Positions 8,977 to 17,968 of a stretch of DNA of 50,560 bases are shown piece by piece; the stretch's first letter is position 1; every line of letters begins with the position of its first letter. The DNA lies in the NCBI GenBank assembly GCA_949284695.1, contig CASDWJ010000001.1, positions 1 through 50,560 on the forward strand. Reading direction: 5' to 3'. Below the pieces are notes generated by a model that did no database searches, was not told where the DNA came from, and was given only the letters and a program-made list of their open reading frames with translations. The DNA comes from an uncultured Christensenella sp. Its GTDB lineage: Bacteria > Bacillota > Clostridia > Christensenellales > UBA3700. A program made the translations under genes and the position numbers.

Positions 8977-9618
8977 ATGAAATACGACGGTATAATATTC
9001 GATCTCGACGGCGTTATATGTTCTACCGACGAATATCACTATCTCGCGTGGAAAAAACTTGCCGAAAAGTTGGGAATAAAAGATTTTACGAAAAAGGATA
9101 ACGAAAGGCAGCGCGGCGTTTCGCGCATGGAAAGCTTAGAGGTCGTGCTCGAAAAGACGGACAAGAAATTTACGCAGGAAGAAAAAGTTGCGCTCGCGAC
9201 CGAGAAAAACGAATATTATAAACAAATGCTCGCGCAGATGAGCAAAAAAGACCTCGCCGATGATGTGAAAGACACTCTTGACGCGATAAAGGCGAAGGGA
9301 ATAAGGATAGCGATCGGTTCGTCGTCAAAGAACGCGAAATTTATATTGTCGAGAATAGGTCTTTTAGATTATTTCGACGCGATATCCGACGGAGACAATA
9401 TAACCCGAACCAAACCCGATCCGCAGGTTTTCACCATGGCAGCGCAATTTCTCGGGTTGGATCCGTGTCGTTGCCTCGTCGTCGAGGACGCCGAAGCGGG
9501 CATAATGGCGGGTAAAACGGGAGGCTTCGATACCGCCGCTTTAGGCAGCGCGACGAAATGTCCTTACGCTACTTACAGACTTTCGACGTTTTCTGATCTG
9601 AAGGCAATAGTTTTATGA
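8977..9618 (+). CDS. pgmB: Beta-phosphoglucomutase (HAD superfamily)
   Basis: A 213-residue HAD phosphomutase. The catalytic DLDGV (Asp at residues 8 and 10) is followed by the cap-domain signature RQRGVSRMESLEVVLEK that separates beta-phosphoglucomutases from plain phosphatases. Other motifs are the Ser/Thr motif IAIGSSSKNA and the acidic motif VVEDAEAGIMAG. I start at ATG 8977 behind GCAGGAGGA; the esterase stop ends one base before it. The enzyme converts beta-glucose 1-phosphate to glucose 6-phosphate. The usual source is an inverting disaccharide phosphorylase, and none is encoded here, so either the phosphorylase is elsewhere or the GH3 enzyme acts as a phosphorylase (inference). Confidence 0.9.
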   Translation: MKYDGIIFDLDGVICSTDEYHYLAWKKLAEKLGIKDFTKKDNERQRGVSRMESLEVVLEKTDKKFTQEEKVALATEKNEYYKQMLAQMSKKDLADDVKDTLDAIKAKGIRIAIGSSSKNAKFILSRIGLLDYFDAISDGDNITRTKPDPQVFTMAAQFLGLDPCRCLVVEDAEAGIMAGKTGGFDTAALGSATKCPYATYRLSTFSDLKAIVL

Positions 9619-9642
9619 CTCTTGCTTTCGGTACCCCCTTCC

Positions 9643-9676
9643 CGACAGCCGCGACATCGCGGCTGTCGCTTTTTAT
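9643..9676 (+). terminator. Rho-independent terminator of the glycan operon
   Basis: CGACAGCCGCG (9643-9653) pairs perfectly over 11 bp with CGCGGCTGTCG (9658-9668), with loop ACAT, followed by CTTTTTAT. It lies 25 nt after the beta-phosphoglucomutase stop. Confidence 0.92.
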
Positions 9677-10055
9677 AGAGGACGCTATGAGATCTAAGTA
9701 AATATCATACCGAGCGTAAACGGAACGTCGTCAACAGGCGCTTTGAAAAAGCCGCTGTATGAACGGAAGAGAGATTACTTTTTCATTGCATATATATATG
9801 ATATATTATCCTGTGTGATACATAGTCCCGACTGATTGCGCACGGGATGAGCCGATACGTTTTATAATTTTCATCGGCAGAGAAGAAGAACAAGAGCATT
9901 CTTGCGTCTGCCGTGCAACCGGAACTTTACTCATTGCTCTGATTTTGCAACAGAGAAATTAAGTGAAAATCGCGTTTTTAATACTCAAACGGGTATTTAT
10001 TTATGTACAATTCGGCACAAATGTAAAATATGAATCGCTACTTTGTGCATAATGC
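9677..10055. other. Gene-free stretch with a branched hairpin
   Basis: No convincing gene in about 380 bp. At 9875-9913 CGGCAGA pairs with TCTGCCG around an inner CAAGA/TCTTG hairpin (9891-9904). The competing pair GCCGAT (9851-9856) with ATCGGC (9873-9878) would exclude the outer stem. A TATAAT is at 9863-9868 without a good -35 box. Could be an unrecognised small RNA or spacer. Confidence 0.35.
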
Positions 10056-10083
10056 TTGCCATTTTTTCTTTTTGTGTTATACT
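10056..10083 (+). promoter_or_regulatory. Promoter of the beta-helix-like lipoprotein gene
   Basis: TTGCCA (10056-10061) and TATACT (10078-10083) are separated by 16 bp. The leader is about 100 nt and ends in AAGGAGG before the ATG at 10191. Confidence 0.75.
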
Positions 10084-10190
10084 GTAATAGGTAAGTTGTC
10101 CTATGACGGCTTGCGTAGCATTGCCTGTTAAGGCAGGAGAAAAAAGGTCGGGGATTCCGACGGGATACGAGTATCTTTAAGGAGGATATT

Positions 10191-11534
10191 ATGAAAAAAG
10201 TTGTATTGGCAATAATGGTCGTTGCGATCATCGGTACGATGTGCTTTGCGGCAATTTCGTGTAAAGATGATGTTTCGACCGCTGTCGACAGTGCGCCCAT
10301 CAATATGAAAATGGATTGCAACTATTATGTCGGAACCGAAGGCACGGTAGATCTTTCCACCGCGCTTCCCGGCAGCGATTACGCGATTACCGCGACCAAC
10401 GCTACCCTCAGCGGCAGCACGCTTACGGTAAACGGAGAGGGCGATTTCACTCTTACGTACAAGCCGACGGATAAAGATGCTGAAGGCATCAAGGACGGCG
10501 TCGTCACGCTTAAAATGCACGCCGTAAACGGTGTTAACGTTACCGATTGGGCGGGTCTTGTTTCTGCTATCGGAGAGGCAAAGGACGTTGTGATTCAGAA
10601 AGACCTCGTTTCCGAGGGCAAAGATACCGTTGAAATGATCGACAGCACGATCTACGGCAATATGAAAAACGTGCTCGTCAACTCCATCGTCGGAGGTACC
10701 GTAAAGAGCAGGGGCGGCAATGCTTTCAACGTGGCTGACGGCGCTAAGGCGGTTTTCAAGGACATCTATTTCTACGGTTATCAGTATGAAGAAGGCGCTG
10801 AGGTCATTCTCGAAACCTGCGAAGGTTACGGACAGATCGTCAACGGCATAAGCACCGACAACTCCAAGCGCACCGACATTACGATTTCTCACTGCGTATT
10901 CGAAAATTCGCAGAAGATGGTTTACCTCAAGGGCGCGGTTGACTGCGTTGTCGAGGGCACCGTTATGAGAAACGGCGCGGACGCGCTCCTCGCTGCGGAG
11001 ACCTGCCAGTACGACGGCGTCAATCTGACGGTCAGAAATTCTGCGTTCGCCAACTCGGTCGTCTGCGGTATAATCCTCTGCGGTTGGACCGAAGTCGCCA
11101 ACGAGAAAGGTTACTGCACGCTCAACCTCGAAGGTTTCGTCGATATCTACAACTGGAAGAGCAGAGACACCGCTAAGCTGATGCCCGCTACCGAGGGCTG
11201 GTACGTTGATCTGGTCAACGGCATCGTTCAGGATCAGCTCGGCAAAGAGGATTACAACCACTACTTCTCCACGGGAAGCGACGGCACGCAGTACGTGCAT
11301 TTCGGCATAGTTATCATCGCTACGGGCAGCCTGTCCTCTAACAAAGCTGTCATCAACGGCGCTGAAAACGTAGGTCTCGTACTCAAGGAGATTCCGTTGC
11401 CCAAACTTGCGCAGAACATCGCAAAGACCTGTCTGCTCTACGGTATCGCTCCCGAGAACATCACGATCGAGCCGACCGCTAAGCTGACGGACAACGCAAA
11501 TCTTGCTGACGAACTTCTGCACGGCAGACAGTAA
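10191..11534 (+). CDS. Secreted lipoprotein with possible right-handed beta-helix
   Basis: A 447-residue protein of unknown function with a lipoprotein signal (MKKVVLAIMVVA..., lipobox AISC, Cys24). After an N-terminal Ig-like stretch (residues 35-110, LPGSDYAITATNATLSGSTL), the middle has repeated short strands with Asn/Asp turns (GNAFNVADGAKAVFKDIYF, DITISHCVFENSQKMVYLKG, NLTVRNSAFANSVVCGIIL). This resembles right-handed beta-helix proteins such as pectate-lyase-fold surface lipoproteins. No catalytic motif is recognisable. It is monocistronic with its own promoter and terminator. It is probably surface-exposed; carbohydrate binding is possible given the neighbouring locus, but this is inference. 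Confidence 0.8.
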   Translation: MKKVVLAIMVVAIIGTMCFAAISCKDDVSTAVDSAPINMKMDCNYYVGTEGTVDLSTALPGSDYAITATNATLSGSTLTVNGEGDFTLTYKPTDKDAEGIKDGVVTLKMHAVNGVNVTDWAGLVSAIGEAKDVVIQKDLVSEGKDTVEMIDSTIYGNMKNVLVNSIVGGTVKSRGGNAFNVADGAKAVFKDIYFYGYQYEEGAEVILETCEGYGQIVNGISTDNSKRTDITISHCVFENSQKMVYLKGAVDCVVEGTVMRNGADALLAAETCQYDGVNLTVRNSAFANSVVCGIILCGWTEVANEKGYCTLNLEGFVDIYNWKSRDTAKLMPATEGWYVDLVNGIVQDQLGKEDYNHYFSTGSDGTQYVHFGIVIIATGSLSSNKAVINGAENVGLVLKEIPLPKLAQNIAKTCLLYGIAPENITIEPTAKLTDNANLADELLHGRQ

Positions 11535-11552
11535 AGCAAAACAAACGCAATC

Positions 11553-11580
11553 AAAGACGACCTTTCGGGGTCGTCTTTTT
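11553..11580 (+). terminator. Terminator of the lipoprotein gene
   Basis: AAAGACGACC (11553-11562) pairs with GGTCGTCTTT (11569-11578), followed by a T run; 19 nt after the stop. Confidence 0.9.
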
Positions 11581-12006
11581 TCGTCTGAAAACGCAACGAC
11601 GAGAGTTGCGCTACGGACCAAGAGCGTCAAGTCGGGATCCTCAGTATATCGGGTGAGGTGAGGGAGCGAACCGAAAGAGCGGTGTAAAAAGAAATAAAGG
11701 CATGCCGCAACGGACAAAACCGCGAGTCGGACGCGTCCCGGTGCACGGGAAAACGACTTTTACCGGGTGTACAAGAAAGAAGTGCGGAAAATACTGCTGA
11801 GAGACAAGCAGAAACGAGAGAGTAAAGTGCCGGTCGTCGCTAAGGAAGTTGTTTTATGCAAAGCGTTACCGAAAGATCGGCATTATTTATACTGTGGAGA
11901 GACTTTTACGCAAAACGGTGCGAATACGGAAAACAAAAGCCGCATAAAACGGCGATTTATTGTCCGATACCGTCGTGTGCGCGTGCGCGTAAAAAAAGAT
12001 ATTGTA
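11581..12006. other. Gene-poor stretch before the helicase promoter
   Basis: About 425 bp in which I see no supportable gene. Short open frames with GTG or ATG starts are present but lack ribosome binding sites and give very basic, low-complexity translations. Confidence 0.4.
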
Positions 12007-12035
12007 TTGTCAACGCGCAAAATCTTTGCTATAAT
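12007..12035 (+). promoter_or_regulatory. Promoter of the helicase-nuclease gene
   Basis: TTGTCA (12007-12012) and a perfect TATAAT (12030-12035) are 17 bp apart, about 85 bp upstream of the ATG. This is one of the best promoters in the window. Confidence 0.85.
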
Positions 12036-12060
12036 ATATTCGTGAGTGCGGGTTTGGTGC

Positions 12061-12080
12061 GGGGGTAATTCCCCTTTTTA
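12061..12080 (+). promoter_or_regulatory. Terminator-like hairpin in the helicase leader
   Basis: GGGG (12062-12065) and CCCC (12071-12074) close a TAATT loop, followed by TTTTTA. A second small hairpin (GGCG/CGCC) follows at about 12086-12097. They lie between promoter and ribosome binding site and might attenuate transcription; the stem is short, so this is tentative. Confidence 0.35.
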
Positions 12081-12119
12081 TACAAGGCGTGAGCGCCGAA
12101 GTTCTTCAAGGAGTTGAAT

Positions 12120-15100
12120 ATGGAGCAGGAAAAACAGGTTGTTGCCGAGGTTGCGGAGCGTAAAGAAGTCGAAATCACGCTGGAGTGCGGCGGCGCGGTC
12201 AGTTATTATCAGATTCAGAACGATACGAGTCCTATAAAGAGACTTTACGTCAAGAACACGAGCGGAGCGGATATCGAAAACCTGCAGGTCAGGATATCCT
12301 CTCAGCCCGACTTTTTATTGCCTTGTACGATAGAGCAGAGCGTGCTCCCGAGGCGTACGACGGCGAAATTCGAGACGACGGCAAAGCTGTCGCCGCTGTA
12401 CATGGTCGCCGTAGACAACGACATCGAGGGTGAGATAACGGTAGAAGTTCTGATCGGCGACCGTGTGGCGGAAACGGCTACGGCAAAGGTCACGGTCACG
12501 GCGTTCGACAAGTGCAATTTCGGTACGAATCCCGAGGTGCTTGCGACGTTCGTCAGGCGTACGGCGCAGGTCAACACTCTGATCACTCAGGTCAACAACA
12601 AACTCAAGGACTGGAAACTCGCGCATTGCATAGGCTACAACGGCAACCGAAACGGCGTGAGGAATTATTTTGCGGCTTGTTACAGCACACTTGCCGACGA
12701 ACATTTCGACGCGGCGGAGCCCAAAGCCGAAGACTGCGAAGTGGTGCAGTCGCACAAAGATCTGTTCGCGTCGAGGGTCGCGACTCCGCTCGAGCTGGCG
12801 CTCGTATACGCGTCGCTGATAGAAGCCAACGCGCAGAACGCGGTTATAGGAAGGTCGGGCGGCAAGTGGTACGTCGGCGTATTCCTCAGTGACGAATGTT
12901 CGCAGGACGCGGTGTCCGACGACGTGGACGTGCTCGTCAAGAAGTCGGAGAAAGGCGTCAACGAATTTACTATGATATGCATAAGCGATCTTTTCGACGG
13001 CGTATCTTTCGAGAAAGCGGAAAAGAACGCGGTCACGGCTTTGAGACGCGCTTACGGCGTGGATTTTGCCGTCGACATCAAACGCGCGCGTATAATGCAC
13101 GTGTTCCCGCTCCCCGAAAGGGTGAGAGGACCCAAGGGATACGACCTCGTGCAGAGCGCGGATTATACCACGGGCGTTGCCCCGAGGCAGTTCAAAGAAT
13201 ACAAGGGCGAGATAGGCGGTCAGAAAGAGATCAACCGCGTGACGCAGTGGGAGCGCAGGCTTCTCGATATGGATATGCGCAACGCGCTGCTCAATTTCAA
13301 AGTATCGCGCACGGCGGTCAAACTTCTCGTGCCCTCTCTCGAGGATTTCGTCGGCGCGCTGACCGAGATCAGGAGTTTTACCGTGGACTGTCGTCCCGCA
13401 GAGGGGTTGCAGAATGCGGACAAGCTGGGCGAGGGGTTTGAAAGAAGCTCTTATCTGAAGCCGTTCGTGGATTATGTCTCATACGAATACAAGAACAAGA
13501 GATTTCTGACCGTATACGATCAGAAGAATCACGACGCGACCGTGCAGAGACTGATAAAGAAGGAAACTTCGATACAGGAGGAGACGGGCACGACCACGCT
13601 GTATATCGCGGCGGGCTTCCTGAAGTGGAGAGAAAACGAGAACGCCGAGGACAAATTCGCGCCCTTGTTGCTCTATCCCGTCACGCTGACCAAAAAAGGC
13701 GTAGCATCGCCCGTGTACACTGTGGACGTGAACACGGACGACGTCAGGCTCAACAGCACGCTTCTCGAATTTCTGTATCAGGAATTCAACCAGGACATCA
13801 GGGGACTTGCCGAAGTGCCTCTCGACACTCAGCAGAACATCCTTTCCGTCATCGCGCGTCTCAAAAAAGAGGTGGTGGGCAGAAAGGGCTGGGAGATATT
13901 CCCCAACGTCTTTATCGCAAGTCTTTCGTTTGCCAACTACCAGCTCTGGTACGACGTGAAATACAAGTCCGACCGCTTCAGGGAGCACCCGATCGTCAGG
14001 TCTCTCATCAACAACAAACTCGAGCTTCCCGAGGGCGCGTTCGATCTCTCGTCGAGAAGCAGCGACGAGGCTTATACCGCGGAGGAGAGAATGTATCTGC
14101 CCATATCGGCGGACTCGTCGCAGTACAGCGCGATATACGACAGCTTGTCCAAGAGTTTCGTATTGCACGGACCTCCGGGCACGGGCAAGTCACAGACGAT
14201 CACCAATATCATCGCCAACAACATCGTGCGCGGGCGCAGAGTGCTGTTCGTAGCTGAGAAGATGGCGGCGCTTTCGGTCGTTCACAACAGACTCAGACAG
14301 ATAGGTCTCGGAGACTTCTGCCTTGAGCTTCACAGCAACAAGACCAACAAGAACGCGGTGCTTTCGCAGATAGTAAAGACGATGTCTTTGCCTGAGCAGA
14401 AAGAGACGGCGGATATAGATGAAAAACTGCAGGAAATCAACACGTGCGTGGAAAAATTGCAGAAAGAACTCGACGCCATGCATCGCAGGAGATACCTCGG
14501 CGTGTCGCTCTATCAGGCGATAATGGGGTACTTTGAAAACAAGGATTCGAGAGACTGTCTGCACATCGACAGCATGTTCTACGAAAAGCTGGTCGAGTCA
14601 TCGTTCCAGAAATATATCGAGATCCTGACAGAGCTCGCACTGCGCGCCAAGGAATGCGGCGATATAGAGAAGTCGCCTTTCAGGCATATCGGCAGTTTTG
14701 TTTTCGACGAGAAATGGAACGAGGAAGGCTCGGCGATCCTCGAGGTGTTCGAGCAGGAACTCAGACATCTCAGGCAGTACGCGAAGATGCTGACCCCGCT
14801 TTTCAACATGCGCACGGTCGCGCTGACCACGCCCAAACTCAAGGCGCTTTACAGGATCTGCAAGTCTTTCGACAGCGACTGCGTCAGGAAGTATTTCGCG
14901 GCAACGGCAAAGGGAATGAATCCCCACGGCATACTCGACTCGTATATCGAGGCGCGTTCCAGGGCGGACAATATGATCGCGGAATACACTTCGCGTTACG
15001 GCGTCTACCCGTCGGGACTGTCGATGAACGAGATCGCCGACGCGGCAAAGACGGGCGTGTTTTCCCGCGCGATCAAGAGGATCATGCCGCCCGAACTCGA

Positions 15101-17771
15101 CAAGAAGGACAGAGCCGTATTTGCAGAGTATCTTCTCAAATGCGAGCAGACGCGCGACGTGTTCGAGCGCAGGAGCGAGGAGCTTGCCGGGATATTCGGG
15201 GCAAAGAGCGGCGACAGGGTCACGCTGGATGCAAATGCCGACAAGATAGCTTCGCTTTACGAGAACGGCAGACAGCTTTATCCCGAATTTATAGGAGAGG
15301 TGTTCGACGACAGTTGCGCCAGGCTGACCAGATACGGCGCAAACAGCTATACGCGCTTCTATATGTATGCGTACGAGAGCTGCGCGCGTGCCGAAGCCGC
15401 GTTCTGCCGCGTGTTCAATACGGGCGGTTACAGCGGCGGCAACGACCTCAACGCGAAGGTGGAATACGTCGTGAGTCTGCAGAAGAACTTCGGCTTTATC
15501 CCCAATTGGTGCAAATATCAGGAGATGGTCGAAAAGTGCAGAAAGAGCGGTCTCGACTTCGTGCTCGAGCCACTGCAGGACGGCGAGATCTCGGCTATGG
15601 AAGTGCTCAGTTGCTTCAAGAAGTGCGTATATTACAACTTTATCAGAAGCGAACTGCTTCTCGACGACGTGCTCTGCCAGTTCTCGGGTCTCAATCTCGA
15701 GGAAGTGGCGGCGCGTTTCAAGGAACTCAGCGAAGAATACGAGAGGCAGACGAGAAAGCTCCTCTACGAAAAGCTCGTAGAGAACGTGCCGAGACCCGAC
15801 ACCGAGGGCGATCACAACCTCGAGAGAGTGCTTCTGCTCAGGGCGGAAAAGTCAAATATGAAGGGCACGACGTTGCGCGGTCTCTTTGCCAAGATCCCCA
15901 ACATACTCGCGACGTGCTGTCCGTGTATGCTGATGAGTCCGACGTCGGTCACTCAGTTCCTCGACATAGACATGGACAAATTCGATCTCGTCATCTTCGA
16001 CGAGGCGTCTCAGCTCCCGACCTGCAAGGCGGTGGGCTGTATAGCGCGCGGCAAGAACGTGATAGTCGTAGGCGACCCCAAACAGTTGCCTCCGACGACC
16101 TTCTTCAACGTGGACTACAAGGACGACGAGCATTACGAGGTCGAAGATCTCGACAGCATACTCGACGATTGCCTCGCGCTCGGAATGCCGGAAAATCACC
16201 TGTTGTGGCACTACCGCTCACTGCACGAGAGCCTGATAGCGTTCTCCAACGCGATGTATTACGGCAATACGCTGCTGACCTTCCCGTCGCCCAATGAGCT
16301 GAACAGCAAGGTCTCCTTCCGCTATGTGGACGGCGTGTACGAGAGAGGCGGACTCAAGTGCAACAAGAAAGAAGGCGACGAACTGGTTGCCGAGGTCATC
16401 AGAAGGCTCAAGGATCCCAACGAGCGCAAATACAGCATAGGCATCGTCACGTTCAACATCGCGCAACAGAACTATATCGAAAACGAACTGACGAAGCGCA
16501 TACACGAGCAGGGGCTCGACGCAGAGGCATACGACAGAGAAGAACCCGTCTTTGTCAAGAACCTCGAGAACGTGCAGGGCGACGAGAGAGATCTGATACT
16601 GTTCAGCGTGGGTTACGCGCCCGACAAGAACGGCAAGCTGTCGCTCAACTTCGGACCTATCAACCAGAGCGGCGGCTACAAGCGACTCAACGTCGCGGTG
16701 ACGAGAGCGAGAAACGAGATGGTCGTGTTCAGCGGCATTTCGGGACACATGATAGATCTCAGCCGCACCAACAGCAAGGGAGTCGAAGGACTCAAAGCCT
16801 TCCTCGAATATGCCGAAAGGGGCAGAGATATGCTCGCTATCAACTCAAAGGACATTGCCGAGAGAGGTTGCGGCATAGGCGAGATGCTGGCGAGAGAACT
16901 CAAGGATAAGGGAATTGTCTGCGATTACAACCTCGGCGTGTCCGACTTCAAGATAGACGTCGCGGTCGTCGATCCCAAGAACAAGAACAGGTACGTGCTC
17001 GCGATACTCGCCGACAGCGAGAACAGCATCAAACTGCGCGGCGTGAAAGACAGAGTAACGATGCAGACCAAGATACTGCGCAAGCTGGGCTGGAACGTGT
17101 ATCAGCTGTGGACGGTCAACTATTACAACAATCCGCGCCGCGAGATCGCGAGGATAAAGGACTACGTGACCGCGCTGACGCAGAAGAAAGTGCTCAGCAA
17201 GAAAGCCGTCAAAGAGGCGCTCTCCAGATACCGCGTGCCGTACAGGTCGTTTACGGTCAAACCTCTCGGCAAGCCGGGCACCGATTATGTGCTCGACATC
17301 GCGAGCGAAGAAAAGATCAAGGAGCGCATAAGGGCGATAATAGACAAAGAATCGCCGATCGAAGAACACTATCTGCTCGACAAGCTGATCGCGATCTACA
17401 ACATACCCGGCACCGCGAAAAAGGCGATCGCACAGCTGACCGAGTATATCGGCGCGTATGACGGTTACAGGAAAGAGGTGGGCGGCAAGGCGTTTTATGT
17501 GGACAAGCCCGTCGAGACCTTCCGTCCGTCCGACGAGAAGATCAAGCGCGACATCACAAAGATATATCCCGGCGAGATACTCGCGGCGGTCAAGTGCGCG
17601 ATAGAGACCAATATCGGCATGACGCGCGACTCGGTCGTCAAAGAGGTTATCGCGCTGTTCGGTTACGGCAAAAAGACCAAGGCGGTCGCCGACTGGATAG
17701 ACAAGGCGATAGAAGCCGCGCTCGACGAAAAACAGCTGATGATCACCGTGGACGGAATAATCACGACCTGA
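12120..17771 (+). CDS. DUF4011/SF1 helicase/Vsr-like/DUF3320 protein, Hhe-like
   Basis: A single 1883-residue protein. An N-terminal region with beta-rich and Ala-rich parts leads to a DUF4011-like segment near residues 365-400 (WERRLLDMDMRNALLNFKVS). A UPF1/DNA2-type superfamily 1 helicase core follows: Walker A GPPGTGKS (684-691), Walker B DEASQ (1294-1298), GDPKQLPP (about 1318) and motif VI NVAVTRAR (1524-1531), with a long coiled or helical insertion between motifs I and II. Residues about 1580-1690 resemble a Vsr/MTES_1575-type nuclease (KIDVAVVDPKNKNRYVLAIL, then LGWNVYQLWTVNYYNNP). The C-terminus (about 1750-1883) resembles DUF3320. The ATG at 12120 has AAGGAG 6 nt upstream; an in-frame TTG two codons earlier is less likely. 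This domain order is that of Hhe, reported as a phage-defence protein. In the nuclease part the usual Glu of the E-x-D pair appears to be Leu (ILADSEN), so cleavage activity is uncertain. Confidence 0.9.
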   Translation: MEQEKQVVAEVAERKEVEITLECGGAVSYYQIQNDTSPIKRLYVKNTSGADIENLQVRISSQPDFLLPCTIEQSVLPRRTTAKFETTAKLSPLYMVAVDNDIEGEITVEVLIGDRVAETATAKVTVTAFDKCNFGTNPEVLATFVRRTAQVNTLITQVNNKLKDWKLAHCIGYNGNRNGVRNYFAACYSTLADEHFDAAEPKAEDCEVVQSHKDLFASRVATPLELALVYASLIEANAQNAVIGRSGGKWYVGVFLSDECSQDAVSDDVDVLVKKSEKGVNEFTMICISDLFDGVSFEKAEKNAVTALRRAYGVDFAVDIKRARIMHVFPLPERVRGPKGYDLVQSADYTTGVAPRQFKEYKGEIGGQKEINRVTQWERRLLDMDMRNALLNFKVSRTAVKLLVPSLEDFVGALTEIRSFTVDCRPAEGLQNADKLGEGFERSSYLKPFVDYVSYEYKNKRFLTVYDQKNHDATVQRLIKKETSIQEETGTTTLYIAAGFLKWRENENAEDKFAPLLLYPVTLTKKGVASPVYTVDVNTDDVRLNSTLLEFLYQEFNQDIRGLAEVPLDTQQNILSVIARLKKEVVGRKGWEIFPNVFIASLSFANYQLWYDVKYKSDRFREHPIVRSLINNKLELPEGAFDLSSRSSDEAYTAEERMYLPISADSSQYSAIYDSLSKSFVLHGPPGTGKSQTITNIIANNIVRGRRVLFVAEKMAALSVVHNRLRQIGLGDFCLELHSNKTNKNAVLSQIVKTMSLPEQKETADIDEKLQEINTCVEKLQKELDAMHRRRYLGVSLYQAIMGYFENKDSRDCLHIDSMFYEKLVESSFQKYIEILTELALRAKECGDIEKSPFRHIGSFVFDEKWNEEGSAILEVFEQELRHLRQYAKMLTPLFNMRTVALTTPKLKALYRICKSFDSDCVRKYFAATAKGMNPHGILDSYIEARSRADNMIAEYTSRYGVYPSGLSMNEIADAAKTGVFSRAIKRIMPPELDKKDRAVFAEYLLKCEQTRDVFERRSEELAGIFGAKSGDRVTLDANADKIASLYENGRQLYPEFIGEVFDDSCARLTRYGANSYTRFYMYAYESCARAEAAFCRVFNTGGYSGGNDLNAKVEYVVSLQKNFGFIPNWCKYQEMVEKCRKSGLDFVLEPLQDGEISAMEVLSCFKKCVYYNFIRSELLLDDVLCQFSGLNLEEVAARFKELSEEYERQTRKLLYEKLVENVPRPDTEGDHNLERVLLLRAEKSNMKGTTLRGLFAKIPNILATCCPCMLMSPTSVTQFLDIDMDKFDLVIFDEASQLPTCKAVGCIARGKNVIVVGDPKQLPPTTFFNVDYKDDEHYEVEDLDSILDDCLALGMPENHLLWHYRSLHESLIAFSNAMYYGNTLLTFPSPNELNSKVSFRYVDGVYERGGLKCNKKEGDELVAEVIRRLKDPNERKYSIGIVTFNIAQQNYIENELTKRIHEQGLDAEAYDREEPVFVKNLENVQGDERDLILFSVGYAPDKNGKLSLNFGPINQSGGYKRLNVAVTRARNEMVVFSGISGHMIDLSRTNSKGVEGLKAFLEYAERGRDMLAINSKDIAERGCGIGEMLARELKDKGIVCDYNLGVSDFKIDVAVVDPKNKNRYVLAILADSENSIKLRGVKDRVTMQTKILRKLGWNVYQLWTVNYYNNPRREIARIKDYVTALTQKKVLSKKAVKEALSRYRVPYRSFTVKPLGKPGTDYVLDIASEEKIKERIRAIIDKESPIEEHYLLDKLIAIYNIPGTAKKAIAQLTEYIGAYDGYRKEVGGKAFYVDKPVETFRPSDEKIKRDITKIYPGEILAAVKCAIETNIGMTRDSVVKEVIALFGYGKKTKAVADWIDKAIEAALDEKQLMITVDGIITT

Positions 17772-17910
17772 CGTTCAACGCCCGAAAAAAGGATACTTAT
17801 CAGCAAAAACGGTACGTCCGATATAAAAGCGGCTGCAAAGTTGCAAAAGTCAAAGAAGTATTGTCGGGTATCGTATGTGTGCAGTCGGGCACAACTTTAC
17901 GCCGACGGAA

Positions 17911-17938
17911 AAGCCTCCCTCGTGAAAAGGGAGGCTTT
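17911..17938. terminator. Terminator between convergent genes
   Basis: AAGCCTCCCT (17911-17920) pairs perfectly with AGGGAGGCTT (17928-17937). On the minus strand the stem is followed by TTTT, so it probably ends the oxidoreductase operon at 17969, and it can also stop read-through from the helicase gene. Confidence 0.75.
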
Positions 17939-17968
17939 GATAACTGTCGCGTAAAACGCAAGCGCCGT

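Noticed and set aside
10128-11717. 529-residue open frame opposite the lipoprotein gene
   Set aside because: It covers a gene with signal peptide, promoter, ribosome binding site and terminator. It has no ribosome binding site, runs across both control regions and matches no family.
11767-12045. 92-residue open frame before the helicase gene
   Set aside because: GTG start, no ribosome binding site, very basic translation, and its 3' part overlaps the helicase promoter.
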